Below are positions 15,492 to 23,520 of a stretch of 34,631 nucleotides of DNA, one piece after another. Every line of letters begins with the position of its first letter. Position 1 is the first letter of the stretch. Under the pieces are notes generated by a model. It saw only the letters and a program-made list of their open reading frames with translations. It had not been told where the DNA came from and ran no database searches. The stretch covers positions 1 through 34,631 of the forward strand of contig JAJECA010000037.1 in assembly GCA_022822265.1 (NCBI GenBank), given 5' to 3'. The translations under genes were made by a program, and so were the position numbers. The DNA comes from Acidimicrobiia bacterium. Lineage in GTDB: Bacteria > Actinomycetota > Acidimicrobiia > Acidimicrobiales > Bin134.

Positions 15492-17783
15492 TCAGTCGGC
15501 GTTGAGGGATTCCCGGGCGATTTGAGCCGGATCGGGGGGCGCCGCGCTGGGCGTGGAGATGTCAATATGGGAGATGGCGCCGGTCCAGCCGAACGGGGGC
15601 TGATAGTCGTCGTTGACTGGGAAGCCGGCGTCTTGGCCGATGATCAGCCCGGTGCCCCCGTTCTGCCACGAGTTGGGGAATGTGCGGTCGAGCTCCAGCC
15701 GGGCGGCCACCTCACCGTCCACCAGCAGCTCCACGGTGCTAGAGGCCACCGACGTCGGCTGGTACCGGCATCCCAGGCTGGTGGCGTCAACCGCGACCGA
15801 CGGGGCGGCCAGGCGGAATTGGTCGCCCGAGAGGCACATGCCCAATACCAGATTGCCACCCAAACCGTAGAGAGCTAGGCCGCTGGTCCAGTCGCCCATG
15901 GCCCACAGAATGCCCTCGGCCCCGGTCGCCCCCACCGTCACTGAGGCCTCGATGGTGAATCCCCGCACCAGCACAGGCATCACCTCGTCGGCCACCCGGC
16001 CCGCCCCCGGTCGGTAGCGCACTTGGGCGGGGGGCGGGTAGGCCGGGGGATAGATGGCCGGCATCCGCCCGGCGTAGCCGTCGTCGAGGGGCAGCACCCC
16101 GTAGCGCTCGGCGGCGGCCCACCAGGCTGATTCGAGCTCGGCCAGCTTCTCGGGGTGCTCGACGGCCAGGTCACAGGCCTCGGAGAAGTCGTCGTCGAGG
16201 CGGAACAGCGCCCAGGTGTCGTCGGTGAACGAGCGGCTCCCCTCCATAAGAACGACCTCGTCGCCGTGGGCTTCGGCCACGTGGTCGGTCGTGGCCTTCC
16301 AGCCGTCCAGGTACATGGCCCGCGACCCCTGGACCTCGAAGTACTGCTCGGATCGGGGAGAGGAGGCCTCGGCATCATCGAACGTGGCCGCCAGGCTGGC
16401 CCCGTGCATCGGCGTCTGGGCCACGCCGTCCACCGAATCGGGAGCCTCCACCCCGCACAGCTCCAGCACCGTGGGGGCCAGGTCGATGGCGTGGCAGAAC
16501 TGGGTGCGCACCTCGCCGCGGGCAGCGATGCCCGCGGGCCAGTGCACCACCAGCGGGGTGCGGGTGCCGCCCAGCCAGGCGTAGCGCTTCCACAGCCGAA
16601 ACGGGGTATTGCCGGCCCACGCCCAGCCCCAGGCGTAGTGGTTGTAGGTGCGGGGACCGCCCAACTCGTCGAGCCATTCCAGGTTGGCGGCCACCGTCTC
16701 GGGCAGGCCCTTGGTGAACCGGTGCTCGTTCACCGAGCCCACATGGCCCCCCTCGGCACTGGCCCCGTTGTCGGAGCACAGCACCACCACGGTGTTGTCC
16801 AGCTCGCCGATGGCCTCCAGATGGTTGATCACCCGTCCGATCTGGGCATCGGTGTGGGAAACGAACCCGGCGTACACCTCGTGCATGCGGGCGAACAGCC
16901 GCCGGGCGTCGGCGTCCAGATCGCCCCAGGGCTGCACCCACGAGGGGCGCTCGGTGAGCTTGGTGCCCTCCGGTGAGATGCCCGAGGCCAGTTGCCGCTC
17001 AAAGGCCCGCTCCCGCCACCGGCCCCACCCGTCGTCGAACATCCCCCGGTAGGGGTCCACCCATTCGGGCGCCACGTGGTGGGGGGCGTGGGTGGCCACT
17101 TCGGCGTAGTAGCAGAAGAACGGCTTGTCGGGGGCGGCGTGCTTCTGGTCGGTTATGTGGGCGATGGCCTGGTCGGCCAGATCGGCGCTGAGGTGGTAGC
17201 CGTCGTCATAGTGGGCCGGCGGCTTGATGTAGTGCTGGTCGCGCACCAGGTTGGGAGCCCAGCAGTTGGCCCCGCCGTGGAGCACCCCGTAGTAGCGCTC
17301 GAAGCCCACCCCGGTGGGCCACAGGGTGAACGGACCGGCCGCGCTGCGCTCGCCCCGGGGAGCGAGATGCCACTTGCCGATGGCCATGGTGCCCCAGCCG
17401 GCGTCGCGCAGGATGCGGGGCAGCATGGCGGCCGACGAGGGAATGCGGGCGGTGTAGCCGGGAAACCCCATGGTCATGTCGGACAGAAACCCCATGCCCA
17501 CCGCGTGGTGGTTGCGCCCGGTCAAAAGGGCGGCCCGGGTGGGAGAGCACAGGGCGGTCACATGGAAGCGGTTGTAAGACAGGCCGCCCGCGGCCAGCCG
17601 GTCGATGTTGGGGGTGGCGATGTCGGCCCCGAAGCAGCCGAGCTGGGCGAACCCGGTGTCGTCCAGCAAAATCACCAGCACGTTGGGCGTCCCCTGGGGG
17701 GCTCGGGGCAGCTCCGGGGGCCGAGGGGTGGACTCGGCCACGGTGAGCCCGATGCCGGCAGATGGGGGAACAGAGTCAGTCAT
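15492..17783 (-). CDS. Arylsulfatase-type sulfatase with C-terminal lectin-like extension
   Basis: This 763-residue protein hydrolyses sulfate esters. The metal-binding DD (residues 41-42, VILLDDTGFAQLGCFG) and the sulfatase signature CSPTRAALLTGR are intact; Cys79 is the residue converted to formylglycine by a maturase, which is not encoded here. CSDNGASAEGG in the middle supplies further metal ligands. The core ends near residue 560, and the remaining 200 residues, with paired short strands (ELLVDGEVAARLELDRTF, GTGLIIGQDAG), resemble a LamG/concanavalin-like domain seen in large bacterial arylsulfatases. No signal peptide is visible, so a cytoplasmic location or another export route must be considered. 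It is flanked by SDR genes on the same strand, which suggests that an alcohol freed by desulfation is then oxidised. Confidence 0.92.
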   Translation of the reverse strand: MTDSVPPSAGIGLTVAESTPRPPELPRAPQGTPNVLVILLDDTGFAQLGCFGADIATPNIDRLAAGGLSYNRFHVTALCSPTRAALLTGRNHHAVGMGFLSDMTMGFPGYTARIPSSAAMLPRILRDAGWGTMAIGKWHLAPRGERSAAGPFTLWPTGVGFERYYGVLHGGANCWAPNLVRDQHYIKPPAHYDDGYHLSADLADQAIAHITDQKHAAPDKPFFCYYAEVATHAPHHVAPEWVDPYRGMFDDGWGRWRERAFERQLASGISPEGTKLTERPSWVQPWGDLDADARRLFARMHEVYAGFVSHTDAQIGRVINHLEAIGELDNTVVVLCSDNGASAEGGHVGSVNEHRFTKGLPETVAANLEWLDELGGPRTYNHYAWGWAWAGNTPFRLWKRYAWLGGTRTPLVVHWPAGIAARGEVRTQFCHAIDLAPTVLELCGVEAPDSVDGVAQTPMHGASLAATFDDAEASSPRSEQYFEVQGSRAMYLDGWKATTDHVAEAHGDEVVLMEGSRSFTDDTWALFRLDDDFSEACDLAVEHPEKLAELESAWWAAAERYGVLPLDDGYAGRMPAIYPPAYPPPAQVRYRPGAGRVADEVMPVLVRGFTIEASVTVGATGAEGILWAMGDWTSGLALYGLGGNLVLGMCLSGDQFRLAAPSVAVDATSLGCRYQPTSVASSTVELLVDGEVAARLELDRTFPNSWQNGGTGLIIGQDAGFPVNDDYQPPFGWTGAISHIDISTPSAAPPDPAQIARESLNAD

Positions 17784-17798
17784 GGTGCGCTCAAGGAA

Positions 17799-18551
17799 TT
17801 AGCGGCGCGACCGGTAGTCGCTGCCGGGGATGGAGGCGAACGGGAAGGGCTCGGGCGCCCGGCCCTTCAACAGCGCGAAGCACTCGCCGGTGAGGCCCGA
17901 GTCGAGGATGGCCATGGCCGCCCCGGCCACCTCCTCGGAGTCCATGATGACCATGCCCGCGGCTTCGAGGCGGTCTCTGTTGCCGCCCAAGAATCCGGTG
18001 CCCACCGTGGCCGGGCACACCGCGTTGAGGCTGATGCCCTGCTCGGCGAGATTGGGAGCAGCGCTGCGCACCAAAGCGGCTATGGCGTGCTTCGACATCG
18101 AATAGCCCAAATCCACCGGCAGCGGGCTGAAGCACGCCATCGAACCGGTAACCAGCACATGGCCGCCCCCGGCCGCCTCCAGCAGCGGCACCGCGGCCCG
18201 CAGGCCGAACACCACGCCGTGCTGGTTGATCCCGATGATGCGCAGATAGTCGTCGTCGCTCATCTCGGCGATGTCGCCCAGCCCCATCATGACCCCCGCG
18301 TTCAGGTGGGCCACATGCAGATGGCCGGGATCGTCGGCCAGCTCCGCAGCCAGCGCAGCCCAGGCCGCAGAGTCGGCCACGTCGAGGCGGCGGTACTGCC
18401 CGCCAATCTCATCGGCCACCTGCTGGCCGGCGTCGTCGGCCACGTCGGTGCAGACCACCCGGGCACCGGCCTCTGCGTAGCGCCGGGCGCAGGCCGCCCC
18501 TATGCCCGAGGCTGCTCCGGTCACCAGGGCGGTCTTTCCCGACAGGTCCAC
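17799..18551 (-). CDS. Short-chain dehydrogenase/reductase
   Basis: This 250-residue classical SDR has TGAASGIG at 11-18, NAG at 84-86, catalytic Ser137, and Tyr150/Lys154 in YSMSK. Asp36 in VVCTDVAD suggests NAD(H). Compared with the usual NNAG, the first Asn is Leu (HLNAG). The start is a GTG at 18549-18551, only two bases after the stop of the upstream SDR, so translation is probably coupled. The sulfatase gene follows after 15 bases. Oxidation of a secondary alcohol is the likely reaction; the substrate is unknown. Confidence 0.9.
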   Translation of the reverse strand: MDLSGKTALVTGAASGIGAACARRYAEAGARVVCTDVADDAGQQVADEIGGQYRRLDVADSAAWAALAAELADDPGHLHVAHLNAGVMMGLGDIAEMSDDDYLRIIGINQHGVVFGLRAAVPLLEAAGGGHVLVTGSMACFSPLPVDLGYSMSKHAIAALVRSAAPNLAEQGISLNAVCPATVGTGFLGGNRDRLEAAGMVIMDSEEVAGAAMAILDSGLTGECFALLKGRAPEPFPFASIPGSDYRSRR

Positions 18552-18553
18552 TA

Positions 18554-19429
18554 TCAGCCCCCGGCCGTCTCGGCGCCGCGGGCGAAGGCGTCCTGAGTCT
18601 CAAGGTCGTAGAGGCCGTTGATGAACTGGAGCGGCGGCTTGGTGGTGTACTCCTCCTCGGCCCGGCTGGGCATGATCTTCTCCCGGTGGCGCAGGTCCCA
18701 CATGCTCTCGCACCGCCCGGAGTAGTCGTCGGGCTGCTCCAGCATCCAGATGATGCCGTCGGCCGGCACCGAGGTGGGCTCCCAGTCGGTCAGGTCGATG
18801 TCGCCCATGTTGGCCAGCGTGCCCTCGGAGGCCACCGGGATGTCGATGCGGAAGCAGTTGACCGCGATGCGGTCGGGGTGGAGCTGGCGGGCCAGGTCGG
18901 TGGTCATCCGCTCCAGGGCCAGCTTCGACATGCCATACGACATCAGCCCCGGCACCGGGCGCAGCGCGGCCTGCGACGAAAGGCTGAGGATGCGCCCCCG
19001 CCCCGCGGCCCGCAGATGCGGCAGGGCGGCCCGCACGGTGAGCAGCGGGGCCCGCAGGTTGATGTCCATGATGAGGTCGTAGCGCTTGAGGGGAATGTCC
19101 ACCTCGCCCACGAAGGTGACCGCGGCGTTGTTCACCACCACGTCGAGCCGGCCCCAGGCCTCCACCGGGGCGGCCACCATGGCCTCGATGTCGTCGGCCG
19201 AGGTCAGGTCGGTGGGCACGGCCAGCGCCTCGCCCCCGGCGTCGACCACTGCCGCAACGGTCTCGTCGATGGTGCCGGGCAGCGGCTTGGGCGACGCCTT
19301 GGTAGACCGGGCCGCGCACGCCACCTTGGCCCCCTTGGCCGCGGCTGCCACGGCGATGGCCGCGCCCACGCCCCGGCTGGCCCCGGTCACCAGCACGACT
19401 TTCCCGGCCAGGTCGTAAGGCTCAGACAT
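18554..19429 (-). CDS. Short-chain dehydrogenase/reductase, HSDL2-like
   Basis: This 291-residue SDR has TGASRGVG at 15-22, VVNNAAV near 98-104, Ser residues at 149-152 and Tyr165/Lys169 in SYGMSK. After the second strand it carries ARSTKASPKPLPGTIDETV, an insertion typical of the HSDL2-like branch (hydroxysteroid dehydrogenase-like 2), in which PKLPGTI is conserved. The C-terminal 60 residues (GRCESMWDLRHREKIMPSRAEE) are not standard SDR core. It is the first gene of the minus-strand group SDR-SDR-sulfatase-SDR and is divergent from the TauD-type dioxygenase gene. It probably acts on a hydroxyacyl or sterol-like substrate; the assignment stops at subfamily. Confidence 0.88.
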   Translation of the reverse strand: MSEPYDLAGKVVLVTGASRGVGAAIAVAAAAKGAKVACAARSTKASPKPLPGTIDETVAAVVDAGGEALAVPTDLTSADDIEAMVAAPVEAWGRLDVVVNNAAVTFVGEVDIPLKRYDLIMDINLRAPLLTVRAALPHLRAAGRGRILSLSSQAALRPVPGLMSYGMSKLALERMTTDLARQLHPDRIAVNCFRIDIPVASEGTLANMGDIDLTDWEPTSVPADGIIWMLEQPDDYSGRCESMWDLRHREKIMPSRAEEEYTTKPPLQFINGLYDLETQDAFARGAETAGG

Positions 19430-19494
19430 CAGCGCTCCATGGCATGCGTCGCTACCCTAACGAACAACGTTGGCTAGGCCGGAGTGGAGCCGGA
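19430..19494. promoter_or_regulatory. Divergent intergenic region with 8-bp palindrome
   Basis: These 65 bases separate the divergent SDR and dioxygenase starts and must hold promoters for one or both. A perfect palindrome CAACGTTG lies at 19465-19472, inside AACG-AACAA-CGTT. It could be a regulator half-site, but no regulator gene is nearby and I see no clear -35/-10 pair. GGAGTGGAG at 19481-19489 is the ribosome binding site of the dioxygenase. Confidence 0.3.
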
Positions 19495-20343
19495 ATGGGC
19501 GAGTATCAGCATCTGACGGTGGAACCGGTGGGCGGCTGCATCGGCGCGGAGATAAGCGGGGTAAACCTCGGAGACAACCTGGCACATGAGGTGGTGGCCG
19601 AGATCCGCCAGGCATGGCTGGCCCACTTGGTGGTGTTCTTCCGCAACCAGCATCTGACCCTCGACCAGTTCTCGGCATTCGCCCGCCGCATCGGCACCCC
19701 TGGCTGCTACCCGTTTGTGCCCGGACTGCCCGACCACCCCGAGATCATTGAGGTCAAGAAACTGCCCCACGAGACCGTCAACTTCGGCGGCATCTGGCAC
19801 ACCGACACCGCCTACCTGGAACGGCCGCCGATGGCGTCGATGCTGTTGGCCCGGGAGGTTCCCTCTGCGGGTGGCGACACTGAGTTCGCCAACATGTACG
19901 CCGCATACGATGCGCTTTCCGACGGGCTGAAGGAATTCCTGGGGGGCCTGCGGGCCGTGAACAGCTCGGCGATGGCCGATGTGTCCAAAACCCGGGAAGA
20001 CCGCATCGCCGACGCCACCGAGGCGGGCCACACCTCAGCCGAGAGCTATGAGGCGGTCCATCCCGTGGTCCGCACCCACCCCGAAACCGGCCGCCCGTCG
20101 CTCTATGTCAACGTGGCCCATACCGCCCGCTTCGAGGGCATGACCGAAGAAGAGAGCCAGCCCCTGCTGCGGTTCTTGTTCGCCCATCAGGCCCGCTCGG
20201 AGTTCACCTGCCGGTTCCGCTGGGCGCCGGGCTCGCTGGCCCTGTGGGACAACCGCTGCGCCATGCACAACCCCATCAACGACTACCACGGCCAACTCCG
20301 GGTCATGCACCGCATCACCTTCGAGGGCGACGAGCCCCGCTAG
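19495..20343 (+). CDS. TauD/TfdA-family 2-oxoglutarate-dependent dioxygenase
   Basis: This 282-residue Fe(II)/2-oxoglutarate dioxygenase hydroxylates its substrate while oxidising 2-oxoglutarate to succinate. The iron ligands are His102 and Asp104 in WHTDTAY and His258 in LWDNRCAMHNP; Arg273 in MHRITFEG should bind the co-substrate. Their spacing (102, 104, 258, 273) equals that which I recall for E. coli TauD (99, 101, 255, 270), and the length is nearly the same, so the fold is TauD-like without major insertions. TauD releases sulfite from taurine, but the family also acts on alkyl sulfates, phenoxy acids and others. I chose the ATG at 19495 because GGAGTGGAG precedes it; the frame is also open from 19444. 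It is divergent from the SDR/sulfatase group. Confidence 0.92.
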   Translation: MGEYQHLTVEPVGGCIGAEISGVNLGDNLAHEVVAEIRQAWLAHLVVFFRNQHLTLDQFSAFARRIGTPGCYPFVPGLPDHPEIIEVKKLPHETVNFGGIWHTDTAYLERPPMASMLLAREVPSAGGDTEFANMYAAYDALSDGLKEFLGGLRAVNSSAMADVSKTREDRIADATEAGHTSAESYEAVHPVVRTHPETGRPSLYVNVAHTARFEGMTEEESQPLLRFLFAHQARSEFTCRFRWAPGSLALWDNRCAMHNPINDYHGQLRVMHRITFEGDEPR

Positions 20344-20374
20344 GCGATTCGCTGGGTTGACCCCGGAGGCCAGC

Positions 20375-21937
20375 TCAAACGATCCGCGAATCCGAATCAG
20401 AGGGCCAGTAGCGATCCCGCAGATAGCGCTTCATCAGCTTGCCGTTGGGGTCTCGGGGCAGCGACTGGTCGAAGTCCACTCCCCGGGGGCACTTGAACGC
20501 GGCCAGCCGGTCGGCGCACCACGTCAACAAGGCAGCCTCGGTGTCGTCTCCGGCCCGGGCCGGGTCCACGAGCTGGACCACCGCCCGAACCTCCTCGCCC
20601 AGGTCGTCGTTGGGCACCCCGATCACGGCCGCGTCGGCCACATCGGGGTGCATGATCAAAGCGTCCTCAATCTCCTGGGGGTAGATGTTCACGCCGCCGC
20701 TGATGATGGTGTGGGCCACCCGGTCGGTGAGGTACAGGTAGCCCTCCTCGTCGAAGCGTCCCATGTCGCCCAGCGTCCGCCAGCCGCTGGGGTGGGCCGC
20801 AGCCGCGGTGCGCTCAGGGTCGTTGTGGTACTGGAAGTCCCGCCCCCCGTCGAAGTACACCACCCCGACCTCGCCCGGCGGCACCTCAGCACCGTCGGGG
20901 CCCACGATGTGTACCGGTTGCAGCGGCCGCCCTACCGAGCCGGGGTGGGCCAGCCACTCCTCAGAGGTGATGGCGCTGTGGCCGATGTCCTCGGTGCCGG
21001 CGTAGTACTCGAACAGGATCGGCCCCCACCACTCGATCATCTGCTGTTTCACCTCCACCGGGCAGGGGGCGGCGGCGTGAATGGCCAGTTGCAGGCTGGA
21101 CACATCGGCGGCCTCCCGCACATCGGCGGGCAGCTTCAGCATCCGGGAGAACATGGTGGGCACGAACTGGGCATGGGTCACCCGGTGCCGGCCGATGAGC
21201 CGCAGGCAGTCGGCCGGGTCGAACCGCTCCATGAGCACCACGGTGCCCCCCACCCGATGCACGCACATGCAGAACACCAGCGGGGCCGAGTGGTAGAGGG
21301 GCGCGGGCGACAGGTACACGCTGGTGCGGTCCACCCCGTAGTTGCCCATGGCCAGCGCGGTCTGCACCGCGGGGTTGGCCGGATCGCCGATGCCGGTCTG
21401 GGCCGTCGGCTTGCGGATGCCCTTGGGGCGGCCGGTGGTTCCCCCCGAGTACACCATCTCCCGGCCCTCGCCCTCATCGGCGATGGGCGCAGTGGGCAGA
21501 TCAGCGGCAGCCTCGGCCACGCGCTCGAACCCGGCCACCGCGTCGGCGCCGGTGGTCAGGCGCACCGGCACCCGGGCCAAGTCCAGATCGGCCACCACCG
21601 GGGCGGTGCGACCCGACGCCACCACCGCTTCAGCCCCGCAGTCGTTGAGCACGGCCTGCACCTCGCCCGCAGTGAGGTGGTAGTTGATCGGCGTGTAGAT
21701 CAGCCCGGCCAACTGCGCGGCCCACATCACCGCCATCGACTGCGAGGTGGTCTCCGACACGATGGCCAGATGGTCGCCGGCCCCAAGGCCCCGACCTCTA
21801 AGCAGGTGCGCCAGCCGGTTGGCCTCCTCGTCCAGCATCCGGTAGGTGATCACCTCGCCGGTGCGGCCCATGATCACCGCCGGGTGGTCGGGCGCCTGGG
21901 CTGCGAACCGGCGGGGATGGAGCATCTCCGAGTCCAT
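20375..21937 (-). CDS. AMP-binding acyl-CoA synthetase
   Basis: This 520-residue adenylate-forming enzyme activates a carboxylic acid to its CoA thioester using ATP. The phosphate-binding loop SGGTTGRPKG is at 164-173; EYYAGTE, GWRTLGDMGRFDEEGYLYLTDR, the hinge-to-A8 segment ISGGVNIYPQEIED and the C-terminal lysine motif DPNGKLMKRYL are all present. The start is the ATG at 21937 (MDSEMLHPRRFAAQAP), since upstream codons in the open frame are not homologous. No strong ribosome binding site is visible. It is convergent with the dioxygenase gene (31-base gap) and divergent from the aldehyde dehydrogenase gene. The GGVNIYP form is common in fatty-acid and bile-acid/steroid-type ligases, but the substrate cannot be predicted. 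Confidence 0.92.
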   Translation of the reverse strand: MDSEMLHPRRFAAQAPDHPAVIMGRTGEVITYRMLDEEANRLAHLLRGRGLGAGDHLAIVSETTSQSMAVMWAAQLAGLIYTPINYHLTAGEVQAVLNDCGAEAVVASGRTAPVVADLDLARVPVRLTTGADAVAGFERVAEAAADLPTAPIADEGEGREMVYSGGTTGRPKGIRKPTAQTGIGDPANPAVQTALAMGNYGVDRTSVYLSPAPLYHSAPLVFCMCVHRVGGTVVLMERFDPADCLRLIGRHRVTHAQFVPTMFSRMLKLPADVREAADVSSLQLAIHAAAPCPVEVKQQMIEWWGPILFEYYAGTEDIGHSAITSEEWLAHPGSVGRPLQPVHIVGPDGAEVPPGEVGVVYFDGGRDFQYHNDPERTAAAAHPSGWRTLGDMGRFDEEGYLYLTDRVAHTIISGGVNIYPQEIEDALIMHPDVADAAVIGVPNDDLGEEVRAVVQLVDPARAGDDTEAALLTWCADRLAAFKCPRGVDFDQSLPRDPNGKLMKRYLRDRYWPSDSDSRIV

Positions 21938-21989
21938 CGGCGGGACGATAGTTGCTCTTGCTGTCCGAGGGGTTCTCGGGCGAATCCCG

Positions 21990-22017
21990 GCTATAGGGTG
22001 AGGCCAGCCTTGGGCAA
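21990..22017 (-). promoter_or_regulatory. Possible sigma-70-like promoter for the AMP-ligase gene
   Basis: On the minus strand TTGCCC (22017-22012) and TATAGC (21995-21990) are separated by 16 bases, each matching the consensus at four of six positions. The start codon lies about 52 bases further on. It sits in the 97-base divergent region shared with the aldehyde dehydrogenase gene. The evidence is weak in GC-rich DNA. Confidence 0.3.
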
Positions 22018-22034
22018 ACAGGGAGAAATCAGCC

Positions 22035-23501
22035 ATGTGGCACGAAGAACATCTGTTGATCGACGGGGAGCTGAGGGCCGCCGAGGGGGGCGGCGTGTTC
22101 GAGACGCTGAACCCCGCCACCGAGGAGGTGCTCGGGGTGGCCGCCAACGCCACCGATGCCGATGCGGTGGCCACAGTGACCGCCGCCCGCCGGGCCTTCG
22201 ACACCACCGACTGGGCCACCGACCACGACTTTCGGGCCAAGTGCCTGCGCCAGTTCCATGCCGCGCTGGAGAGCCATCTCGAAGAGATGCGTGATCTCAC
22301 CGTGGCCGAGGTGGGCTCTCCGGTGATGCTCACCTACGGCGGCCCGCAGCTCGAGGCGCCGGTGGGGTCGGTCAAGTGGGTGGCCGACATGATGGACGGC
22401 TACCAGTGGTCCGAAGACCTCGGCGTGGTCGAGTCCTACGGGGGCCACCACCGGCGGTGGATCGAGCGGGAGGCGGTGGGCGTGGTGGCCGCCATCACCG
22501 CCTACAACTTCCCCGTGCAGCTCAACCTGGCCAAGCTGGGCCCCGCCCTGGCCGCCGGCAACACGGTGGTGTTGAAGGGGGCGCCCGACACCCCGTGGTC
22601 GGCGCTGGCACTGGGCAATCTGATCGCCAACGAAACCGACATCCCCCCCGGCGTGGTCAACATCTTGACCTCGGCGGAGAACTCGGTGGGCGAGGTTCTC
22701 ACCACCCACCCCGATGTGGACATGGTTACCTTCACCGGCTCCACCGCCACCGGGCGCAAGATCATGGCCGCGGCCAGCGCCACGGTGAAGAAGACCTTCT
22801 TGGAGCTGGGGGGCAAAAGCGCCTATGTGGTGCTGGACGACGCCGACGTGGAAGCCGCCGCCGCCATGAACTCGTTCATGATCTGCACCCACGCCGGCCA
22901 GGGGTGCGCCATCAACACCCGAATGCTGGTTCCCGCGGCCATGGCCGACACCGCGGCCGAAATAGTGGCGGCCACGCTGGCCAACATCCCCTACGGCGAT
23001 CCCACCGACCCCTCCATGATGATGGGACCCCTCATCAACTCCCGCCAGCGCGACAAGGTCCACAAGTTTGTGACCGACGCCGTAAACCAGGGGGCCAAGC
23101 TGGTAACCGGCGGAAAGCGCCCCGATCACCTGCCGGTGGGCTACTTCTACGAGCCCACCCTGCTGGCCGGCGTGGGCGAGAACGACCTGGTGGCCCAAGA
23201 GGAAGTGTTCGGCCCGGTGCTGGCCATCATTCCCTATGACGGGGGCGACGACGAGGCCGTGCGGATCGCCAACAACTCCATCTACGGCCTGTCGGGCTCG
23301 GTGAACAGCGCCGACCCCGACCGGGCCCGGGCCGTGGCCCGACAGATCCGCTCGGGCACGATCAGCGTGAACGGCGGTATGTACTACGCCCCCGACGCTC
23401 CCTTCGGGGGCTACAAGCAATCGGGCATCGGCCGGGAGATGGGCGTGGCCGGATTCGAGGAGTTCCTCGAGATCAAGACCCTGGCCGAACCGGCCGCCTA
23501 G
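22035..23501 (+). CDS. NAD(P)-dependent aldehyde dehydrogenase
   Basis: This 488-residue cytosolic enzyme oxidises an aldehyde to the acid. The catalytic Cys291 lies in HAGQGCAINTRMLV and the general-base Glu257 in FLELGGKS; Asn158 of TAYNFP and Lys181 of VLKGAPDTP complete the active and cofactor sites. The usual KPSE loop reads KGAP here, a minor deviation. The C-terminal FGGYKQSGIGREMG is the standard ALDH end signature. GGGAGAAATCAGCC before the ATG supplies a ribosome binding site. A ligase gene follows after 19 bases, which suggests that the acid formed is then activated to a CoA ester. Confidence 0.95.
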   Translation: MWHEEHLLIDGELRAAEGGGVFETLNPATEEVLGVAANATDADAVATVTAARRAFDTTDWATDHDFRAKCLRQFHAALESHLEEMRDLTVAEVGSPVMLTYGGPQLEAPVGSVKWVADMMDGYQWSEDLGVVESYGGHHRRWIEREAVGVVAAITAYNFPVQLNLAKLGPALAAGNTVVLKGAPDTPWSALALGNLIANETDIPPGVVNILTSAENSVGEVLTTHPDVDMVTFTGSTATGRKIMAAASATVKKTFLELGGKSAYVVLDDADVEAAAAMNSFMICTHAGQGCAINTRMLVPAAMADTAAEIVAATLANIPYGDPTDPSMMMGPLINSRQRDKVHKFVTDAVNQGAKLVTGGKRPDHLPVGYFYEPTLLAGVGENDLVAQEEVFGPVLAIIPYDGGDDEAVRIANNSIYGLSGSVNSADPDRARAVARQIRSGTISVNGGMYYAPDAPFGGYKQSGIGREMGVAGFEEFLEIKTLAEPAA

Positions 23502-23520
23502 GCGGCAAGCTCGGGCCGCC

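Noticed and set aside
16992..18596. A 534-codon plus-strand frame opposite the sulfatase and an SDR
   Set aside because: Gly/His/Arg/Pro-rich shadow frame with no family resemblance.
20357..22294. A 645-codon open frame on the plus strand opposite the AMP-ligase gene
   Set aside because: It lies antisense to a clear enzyme gene, is full of His/Gly/Arg/Pro runs and has no recognisable motif. It is a by-product of GC-rich codon use.
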